NCBI GenBank assembly: GCA_903868035.1
Contig: CAIPTQ010000058.1
Location: 1 to 17,762, forward strand
Direction: 5' to 3'
DNA: 17,762 bases
Origin: an uncultured Phycisphaerales bacterium
Lineage (GTDB): Bacteria; Planctomycetota; Phycisphaerae; WQYP01
Both the position numbers and the translations under genes were made by a program. How positions within the stretch are numbered: position 1 is the first letter of the stretch; each line of letters begins with the position of its first letter. Below, one piece after another: positions 13,438-17,762 of the stretch. Below the pieces are notes generated by a model that saw nothing but the letters and a program-made list of their open reading frames with translations, had not been told where the DNA came from and searched no databases.

Positions 13438-14076
13438 ATGGCCTTCACCCCCACCCTCTACACGCCCCGCCTTACGCTGCGGCCCTTTGCGCTGGCCGAC
13501 GCGCCGCGCGTGCAGGAACTCGCCGGCGATCCGCGTGTCGCCGCGACCACCGCGCACATTCCCCACCCGTATCCCAACGGCTTGGCGGATGAATGGATTC
13601 GCTCGCACGCGCCGCTGGCGCAGGATGACAAGCAGTTTAATTTTGCCGTCACGCTCACCGGCACGCGCACGCCGGGGCGGGAGCGGGATGTGTTTGAAAC
13701 GGGGCACCTCATCGGCTCCGTCTCGCTGATCCTCTCCAGCGATCCGGAGCAGCGCCGCGCCGAACTGGGTTATTGGATTGGAACGCCCTATTGGAACCGC
13801 GGTTTTGCCACCGAGGCGGCCCATGCCGTGCTGGCGTTCGGCTTTATCCGCAAGGAGTTACGCCGCATTGTCGCCCGGCATACCAGCAACAACCCGGCGT
13901 CCGGGCGCATCCTGCAGAAGCTCGGCATGACGCACGAGGGCACACTGCGCGAACACTTCTCCAAGGATGATCAGTTGTTCGATTTGGAATGCTATGCCAT
14001 CCTGAAAGAGGAGTGGCTGCGCACCCGCGCCAGCCACCGGTTTCCGGCGGCACGGTCAGTGCTGCAAAACGTCTAG
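13438..14076 (+). CDS. GNAT-family N-acetyltransferase, RimJ/RimL-like
   Basis: 212 residues. The ATG at 13438 has a perfect AAGGAGG six bases upstream; the frame is open upstream but this start is clearly used. The N-terminus, LYTPRLTLRPFALADAPRVQ, is the standard RimJ/RimL opening. YWIGTPYWNRGFATEAAHAV (about 103-122) is motif A, binding acetyl-CoA, with the RGFATEA loop. RRIVARHTSNNPASGRILQK and LGMTHEGTLREHF form the C-terminal motif. RimJ-type enzymes acetylate protein N-termini (ribosomal proteins S5, S18, L12) or small molecules; the substrate here is unknown. The stop TAG falls on the first bases of an inverted repeat shared with the convergent rmlC gene. Confidence 0.93.
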   Translation: MAFTPTLYTPRLTLRPFALADAPRVQELAGDPRVAATTAHIPHPYPNGLADEWIRSHAPLAQDDKQFNFAVTLTGTRTPGRERDVFETGHLIGSVSLILSSDPEQRRAELGYWIGTPYWNRGFATEAAHAVLAFGFIRKELRRIVARHTSNNPASGRILQKLGMTHEGTLREHFSKDDQLFDLECYAILKEEWLRTRASHRFPAARSVLQNV

Positions 14077-14258
14077 CCCGGCGTGGAAACGCCCGGCACA
14101 AGGTGGTAACGCCCGGCGTGGAAACGCCCGGCACAAGGTGGTGCGCGGTGTTGGTTGGAAGAAAGGTCAACCAATCGCCCGGTGCGGGAGAATAGTCTGT
14201 AATTGGCACGTACGCACGCGGAGGAGCGTTTTGCCGGGCGTTGCCACGCCGGGCTAGA
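14072..14258. repeat. Inverted-repeat element between convergent genes
   Basis: The 27-bp ends at 14072-14098 and 14232-14258 (starting TCTAGCCCGGCGTGG) are inverted copies with one mismatch. Inside, a 32-bp unit beginning GCCCGGCGTGGAAACGCCCG is directly repeated at 14076-14107 and 14111-14142. Both flanking genes stop at the TAG within the TCTAG ends. It may act as a bidirectional terminator or be a non-autonomous repeat element. Confidence 0.8.
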
Positions 14259-14805
14259 ACAATTCCGCCCGCTCGAAGGGGGAGGCGTTCATGTCCTTCG
14301 TACTCAGGACTGGGGATTGGTCCAGTTGGTCCAAGGGCCAATGTACGCCGAGCGCCGGGTCATCCCAGCGCAGCGCGCGGTCGGAGGGCTGGTCGTAGAA
14401 GGCGGTGGCCTTGTAGAGGAAATCGACGCGCTCGGAGAGGACGACAAAGCCGTGGGCGAAGCCGGGGGGAATCCAGAGCATGCGTTTGTTGTCATCGGAG
14501 AGAGTCACGCCCACCCATTTTTTGAATGTCGGCGAGTTGCGGCGGATGTCCACGGCGACGTCCCAGACTTCGCCGCCGATGACGCGGATGATTTTGCCCT
14601 GGGGGGGATTCAGTTGGTAGTGGAGGCCGCGGAGGACGCCGCGGACGGAGCGGGAGTGGTTGTCCTGGACGAAGGGAGTGCGGATGCCGGTGGCTTGCTC
14701 GAAGGTGCGGGCGTTGAAGGACTCGAAGAAGAAGCCGCGCGGGTCGCCGAAGACTTTGGGTTCGAGGATGAGGACGTCGGGGATGGCGGTGGGGATGACG
14801 TTCAT
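14254..14805 (-). CDS. rfbC: dTDP-4-dehydrorhamnose 3,5-epimerase
   Basis: 183 residues, the usual length for RmlC/RfbC. This enzyme epimerises dTDP-4-keto-6-deoxyglucose at C3 and C5, the third step of dTDP-L-rhamnose synthesis for cell-surface glycans. Visible signatures: DPRGFFFESFN (about 21-31), VRGLH-type LRGLHYQ with catalytic H62, K71, WDVAVDIRRNSPTFKKW (about 81-97), IPPGFAHGF (about 112-120), DFLYKAT with the conserved Tyr 131, and a C-terminal LSTKD. No other rml genes are in the window, so the pathway must be completed elsewhere. There is no ribosome binding site; the start is separated from the upstream gene by a heptamer tandem repeat. Confidence 0.97.
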   Translation of the reverse strand: MNVIPTAIPDVLILEPKVFGDPRGFFFESFNARTFEQATGIRTPFVQDNHSRSVRGVLRGLHYQLNPPQGKIIRVIGGEVWDVAVDIRRNSPTFKKWVGVTLSDDNKRMLWIPPGFAHGFVVLSERVDFLYKATAFYDQPSDRALRWDDPALGVHWPLDQLDQSPVLSTKDMNASPFERAELF

Positions 14806-14818
14806 GAAGCACCAGTCA

Positions 14819-14858
14819 GTGGTTAGTGGTTAGTGGTTAGTGGTTAGTGGTTAGTGGT
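14819..14858. repeat. Heptamer tandem repeat (GTGGTTA)n
   Basis: Five full units of GTGGTTA plus a partial sixth. On the minus strand it reads (TAACCAC)n and provides the TAA stop codon (14853-14851) of the upstream secreted-protein gene. Confidence 0.9.
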
Positions 14859-15657
14859 AAAAGGTGGGGCTGGTGGTGGTGGCGGGGGCGGAAGTTGTGG
14901 TAGTGGTGGACGGCGCGGTGGCCGGCATAGCTGGTAAGGTCGCTTCGCGGCAGCGGGTCCAGTATTCCTGGTAGGCGTCGGTGGCGGAGAAGAATTTGCC
15001 GGCGGCGACTTCCCGGGTCATGGCGTCGGTGATGGCGGTGAGTTTTTGGGAGAGGGCCACGCGTTCGGCGGTTTTGGCGGCGGGTTCGGTGGTGAGTTTG
15101 AAGAAGGCGGCGCCGTCGATTTTCCATTCCGCCCCGATTTTTTTGAGTTCCACGATGCCGCCGGGGATTTGGGTGGCGGTGTCGGCGGGGATGGCGAGGG
15201 TGGCGGCATTGCCCGTGATGGTGATGGCCGCGGCACTGATGCCTTTGAGTTGGGCGGCAAGGAGCGCGGGGGTGGGCGTGCCGAAGGCTTTCTCGCCGGC
15301 GGCGAGGAATTGGGCGGAGGCGGCCTGCTGGAGTTGGGCGGAGGCTTCCATGGTGCCGACGAGGGTTTCGACGTTGGCGGCGTGGGCCGCGGGGATGTCG
15401 AGGGATTGGCGGACGGTGGCGAAATCGGCGTGGTTGATGGCGGTGAGCAGGGTCTTGGCGGTGGCGGCGGGGGTGGAGTAGTCCGCCGGAGCGGGGGCGG
15501 GCTTGGTGGCGGCCGGCGCGAGTGCGGTGGTGGCGGCGCGCGTGGTGGTGGCGCGCGGGGTGGGATTGGTGGCGGGTGGCGCGGCACTTGCGGGGCTGGC
15601 CGCGAACGCGCCCAAGACCAGCGGAAGAGCCCAAAGCCAACGTCGGTGTGCGGTCAT
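14851..15657 (-). CDS. Secreted Ala/Thr-rich protein of unknown function
   Basis: 268 residues; the ATG at 15657 has GGAGG five bases upstream (the frame is open further upstream antisense to ispD, but that is not coding). A signal peptide covers about residues 1-26 (MTAHRRWLWALPLVLGAFAA then SPASAAPPA). Next are a Thr/Ala/Pro-rich linker (to about 60), a domain of about 170 residues with AKTLLTAINHADFATVRQSL and IVELKKIGAEWKIDGAAFFKL, and a C-terminal Thr/Ser/Ala tail. The central part has the helix-then-sheet pattern of small NTF2/lumazine-binding-like secreted domains, but I could not place it in a family. It is upstream of rfbC on the same strand; a functional link is not shown. The stop is contributed by the heptamer repeat. 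Confidence 0.8.
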   Translation of the reverse strand: MTAHRRWLWALPLVLGAFAASPASAAPPATNPTPRATTTRAATTALAPAATKPAPAPADYSTPAATAKTLLTAINHADFATVRQSLDIPAAHAANVETLVGTMEASAQLQQAASAQFLAAGEKAFGTPTPALLAAQLKGISAAAITITGNAATLAIPADTATQIPGGIVELKKIGAEWKIDGAAFFKLTTEPAAKTAERVALSQKLTAITDAMTREVAAGKFFSATDAYQEYWTRCREATLPAMPATAPSTTTTTSAPATTTSPTFYH

Positions 15658-15713
15658 GTAAACCTCCAATAGGTGTGGAGATGCTATCGCGGCGCGGGGG
15701 AAATCTCCAATGA

Positions 15714-15742
15714 TTGCCTCCGGGGGCAACCTTGGGCATACT
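15714..15742 (+). promoter_or_regulatory. Putative promoter of ispD (possibly leaderless)
   Basis: TTGCCT at 15714-15719, a 17-bp spacer and CATACT at 15737-15742. Transcription would begin about seven bases later, at or next to the ispD ATG (15749), and no Shine-Dalgarno sequence is present. Confidence 0.4.
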
Positions 15743-15748
15743 GCCGCC

Positions 15749-16534
15749 ATGCATGCGTTTGCCGTCATTCTCCCCGCCGCCGGCACCGGATCGCGTTTTG
15801 GCGGCGACAAGTTGCTGTCGGACCTGGCGGGGCGGTCGGTTTTGCAGCGGTCGGTGCGGTTGTTCACCGCGCGGGCGGATGTGACGCACGTGGTGGTGGT
15901 GACGGGGGCGGAGCGAATGGGGGCGTATCGGGAGCATTTGAAGGAGGAGGCGGGGCGGGTGGAGTTTGTCGTCGGTGGGGCGCAGCGGTGGCAGTCGGTG
16001 CTGAATGGCCTGCGGCATTTGGCGGGGCTGGTGGACATGCCGGCGTGGGTGGGGGTACATGATGCGGCGCGGCCGTTGTGTCCGCAGGAGGTGATTGATG
16101 AGGCGTTTGCCGCGACGGTGAAGCATGGGGCGGGGCTGCCGTGCATGGCGGAGCCGGCGACGCTCAAGCGGCGGGGGGCGGATGGGATGGTGATGGAGAC
16201 GGTGGATCGGGCGGGTTTGTTTCAGGCGCAGACGCCGCAGTGCTTCCACCTCCGGCATTTGCTGGAGGGGTATGAAACGCTCCTGGAGCGGAATGCGGTG
16301 GCCGATTTGACGGATGATGCGCAGGTGTTTGAGCGGATGGGGCGGGCGGTGCCGATGACGGGGGGGTCGGCGGTGAACATGAAGATCACGACGGTGGAAT
16401 CGGGCTGTCCACCTTACACTGGGACCGTCAATAATGTCGATACCGATACCGGCCAAGTCTCGGGATGCGGCCCTGAGGTAACGGTTTACAGAATCACAAA
16501 AAAAGAGGTTTGCACAAGCTCAAGCATTACGTGA
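15749..16534 (+). CDS. ispD: 2-C-methyl-D-erythritol 4-phosphate cytidylyltransferase, C-terminus replaced
   Basis: IspD transfers CMP from CTP to methylerythritol phosphate in the MEP isoprenoid pathway. Clear motifs: ILPAAGTGSRFGGDKLL near the N-terminus (CTP binding), VHDAARPLC (about 101-109), VDRAGLFQAQTPQCF (about 147-161) and GGSAVNMKITT (about 205-215). Up to ITT the protein is a normal IspD. After this the family continues with a short PEDL-type helix; here it runs instead into about 46 unrelated residues (VESGCPPYTGTVNNVDTDTG and on), ending at 16534. The added part has lower GC and different codon use, like the phage-type genes that follow. Start chosen at 15749 because the family begins a few residues before ILPAAG; an upstream ATG at 15710 adds 13 unlikely residues. 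Whether the enzyme still works is uncertain. Confidence 0.85.
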   Translation: MHAFAVILPAAGTGSRFGGDKLLSDLAGRSVLQRSVRLFTARADVTHVVVVTGAERMGAYREHLKEEAGRVEFVVGGAQRWQSVLNGLRHLAGLVDMPAWVGVHDAARPLCPQEVIDEAFAATVKHGAGLPCMAEPATLKRRGADGMVMETVDRAGLFQAQTPQCFHLRHLLEGYETLLERNAVADLTDDAQVFERMGRAVPMTGGSAVNMKITTVESGCPPYTGTVNNVDTDTGQVSGCGPEVTVYRITKKEVCTSSSIT

Positions 16535-16560
16535 CTGCTGTACTAATTCCCATAAATAAT

Positions 16561-16734
16561 ATGCCCTTCATTGTCGTCATCGCGCTCGTCCTCCTGTTGA
16601 TCGCCGCCCTTGGCCAGTCCTGGTGGTGGCGGGCCGCTTCGCCTGTTCCCTGGTATGGCGGGGCCGCATTCGCATGGGGCATCTTCTTCTTGGCCCTGTA
16701 CCTGACATGGCCGACCATCCGGCCACTCATCTAA
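16561..16734 (+). CDS. Small two-helix membrane protein, phage-type
   Basis: 57 residues from the ATG at 16561 (the frame is open from 16510, which would add 17 less plausible residues). Two hydrophobic segments: about 2-18 (PFIVVIALVLLLIAALG) and about 33-50 (GAAFAWGIFFLALYLTW), separated by a Trp-rich turn (SWWWRAAS). The size and position, just before a coiled-coil membrane-anchored gene, fit a phage holin-like or accessory protein, but no specific family is recognised. Confidence 0.6.
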   Translation: MPFIVVIALVLLLIAALGQSWWWRAASPVPWYGGAAFAWGIFFLALYLTWPTIRPLI

Positions 16735-16747
16735 GCCTTGCCTGCTT

Positions 16748-17362
16748 ATGGCGGATAATCCGGTCCAGCCTCCATTCAAGACTACTCCCGTCCCCGACCC
16801 AACCATCCTCACCACCCAGCAACTGCTGCGTGAGATGGCGCTGTTCAGGGAAGTAGTCGAGACCCACTTTAACGTAGTCGATACCCGCTTCAACGGGATG
16901 GATAAGGCCATTCAGCTCATCCAGTCTGAAGCCGACAAGGTTCCATCCAAGACCGACATCGCGATCAACCAGTTAAAAGACCTGCACGCCGAGAAGTTCC
17001 GGTCCATCGAAACGCAATTCATAGAACGCGATACCCGTACCGAACAAACCTCGCTCAATAGCAAGGTGGCCGTGGATGCCGCTCTCCAGGCCGCCAAGGA
17101 ATCCGTGGGCGAGCAGAACAAGTCGAACTCCCTGGCTAATTCCAAGATGGAGGTCTCCTTTACCAAGCAGATCGATCAGATTGGAACGTTAATCACGACA
17201 TCCAACAAAGCCAATGACGACAAGTTTAGCGACATCAAGGACCGGCTGAACTCCATCGAAGGGCAACGAAAAGGCGGCCACGAGGTGATCGGGTACGTAA
17301 CCGGGGCGGCCGGACTGATAATTGCGGCATTAGCGATCGTGATTGCGTTCGTGAAGCACTAA
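16748..17362 (+). CDS. Phage-associated coiled-coil protein with C-terminal membrane anchor
   Basis: 204 residues. The N-terminus PVPDPTILTTQQLLREMALF leads into a long heptad-rich region (about 30-170) with FRSIETQFIERDTRTEQTSL and KVAVDAALQAAKESVGEQNK. A C-terminal hydrophobic helix (about 183-200, TGAAGLIIAALAIVIAF) ends in KH. From memory, this architecture and the TRTEQ / VAVDAALQAAKE / EQNKSN motifs are common in (pro)phage and metagenomic viral contigs. Function is not established; a role near lysis or tail genes is a guess. It starts 13 bp after the small membrane gene and has no clear ribosome binding site. GC content is lower than in the upstream chromosomal genes. Confidence 0.82.
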   Translation: MADNPVQPPFKTTPVPDPTILTTQQLLREMALFREVVETHFNVVDTRFNGMDKAIQLIQSEADKVPSKTDIAINQLKDLHAEKFRSIETQFIERDTRTEQTSLNSKVAVDAALQAAKESVGEQNKSNSLANSKMEVSFTKQIDQIGTLITTSNKANDDKFSDIKDRLNSIEGQRKGGHEVIGYVTGAAGLIIAALAIVIAFVKH

Positions 17363-17374
17363 AAGGATTAAGGC

Positions 17375-17656
17375 ATGAAGCTCAAAGATGTTCTCAAACC
17401 TTTAGGTCCCGGGGTCACGCGCCATCTGCCCCGCCCCTGCAGCGCGATCGAAGTGCGCGTTACCATGCCCGGCGCCCGCGATTCGGCTGACATCGCCCAT
17501 GCTTCGTATCAGGCTGGGAGAGGACGTGGTCAATCCCGTATCGCCGCCCCTGCAGCGGAATCTCGCGTCAAGCGCGCTGATCGCAATGGTCGCCAACCTG
17601 CTTTGTCGGCGTCGTTCAAAACAGGAGGGCAAGATGGGTTGGGCTGTCGGTTATGA
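17375..17656 (+). CDS. Hypothetical protein, weakly supported
   Basis: 93 codons starting MKLKDVLKPLGPGV, with AAGG shortly before the ATG and 12 bp after the previous gene. Only the first part looks protein-like; the later part (after about residue 50) is rich in Arg, Gly and Ala and overlaps the next gene by 23 bp in another frame, so it may be partly spurious or frameshifted. No family is recognised. Confidence 0.4.
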   Translation: MKLKDVLKPLGPGVTRHLPRPCSAIEVRVTMPGARDSADIAHASYQAGRGRGQSRIAAPAAESRVKRADRNGRQPALSASFKTGGQDGLGCRL

Positions 17657-17762
17657 CTCGCACTGGGAACGGGACATCGGATATGGAGTTCCAGCGTTTT
17701 GTGACGAACCCGGATGTGACGCCGTTATCGACCGCGGGCTAGCCTATGTTTGCTGCGACAAT
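17634..17762 (+). CDS. Conserved Cys-containing phage-type protein, partial (N-terminus)
   Basis: The ATG at 17634 is preceded by AGGAGG and the frame is open to the right edge (43 codons). It reads MGWAVGYDSHWERDIGYG, then a Cys-rich start (CDEPGC, later VCCDN) that suggests metal binding. I recognise this opening from proteins found repeatedly in phage and prophage genomes, always of unknown function. An in-frame ATG at 17499 is less likely because the strong ribosome binding site belongs to 17634. Confidence 0.7.
   Translation, partial: MGWAVGYDSHWERDIGYGVPAFCDEPGCDAVIDRGLAYVCCDN

Noticed and set aside
14076..14142. Possible CRISPR-like array from the two 32-bp direct repeats
   Set aside because: Only two units separated by 3 bp, no spacers and no cas genes; it fits an inverted-repeat element better.
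15658..16167. Upstream extension of the secreted-protein frame (to 16167)
   Set aside because: The extension is antisense to ispD; a clear ribosome binding site and signal peptide start at 15657.
14837..16456. A 539-codon open frame on the minus strand across the secreted-protein gene and ispD
   Set aside because: The product is a low-complexity His/Arg/Pro sequence; the same DNA encodes a recognisable signal peptide and IspD in other frames.
1..17762. tRNA, rRNA or complete insertion sequence
   Set aside because: I found no tRNA-like cloverleaf, rRNA segment or transposase on either strand.

Overview
This window is high-GC bacterial chromosome, most likely from a planctomycete (Planctomycetota). 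Three things suggest this: short interspersed repeats that read as RTRSVSEG / SLTLR / ALAYATG peptides, which I associate with planctomycete genomes from memory; secreted DUF5666-like and Spy-like proteins next to a two-component system; and an ExbB/ExbD cluster that carries a VWA protein. The taxonomic call is an inference, because the window holds no rRNA and no taxonomic marker beyond ribosomal proteins L35 and L20.

Layout. Positions 1-3423 (minus strand) form one tightly packed operon: a membrane-anchored VWA protein, an ExbB/TolQ-like channel subunit, two ExbD/TolR-like subunits, and a secreted helical protein that runs off the left edge. Its promoter region (3424-3710) is shared with a divergent small DUF2934 gene. 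Positions 4147-5967 encode a CPBP-type intramembrane protease and a dehydrogenase of the DapB / 2,4-diaminopentanoate dehydrogenase type. Positions 6016-6851 are a compact rpmI-rplT unit with its own promoter and a strong terminator, without infC upstream. Positions 6982-10530 hold two secreted proteins sharing a DUF5666-like domain, the second with a Spy/CpxP-like helical C-terminus, followed by an OmpR-type regulator and its histidine kinase; the order recalls CpxP-CpxR-CpxA. A convergent membrane-anchored alpha/beta-hydrolase-fold protein with altered catalytic residues follows (10643-11917).

Positions 11918-13437 are gene-poor and rich in inverted repeats. They contain a pRiA4b ORF-3 family gene and a compact unit made of a good promoter, a 40-codon ORF and a perfect three-way-junction structure with a 16-bp terminator-like hairpin. 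Next come a GNAT acetyltransferase and a convergent rmlC/rfbC gene, both ending inside the same inverted repeat, then a secreted Ala/Thr-rich protein and ispD.

The right end (about 16395-17762) has a different character. The C-terminus of IspD is replaced in frame by foreign sequence, followed by phage-like genes: a small membrane protein, a coiled-coil protein with a C-terminal membrane anchor, a small unknown ORF, and the start of a conserved cysteine-containing phage protein. This is either a phage-derived insertion or recombination junction inside ispD, or a chimeric assembly join.

The most unusual material is in the non-coding DNA: repeat units that supply parts of coding sequences (a signal-peptide core and three stop codons), the three-way-junction element at 13098-13182, and the ispD/phage junction.
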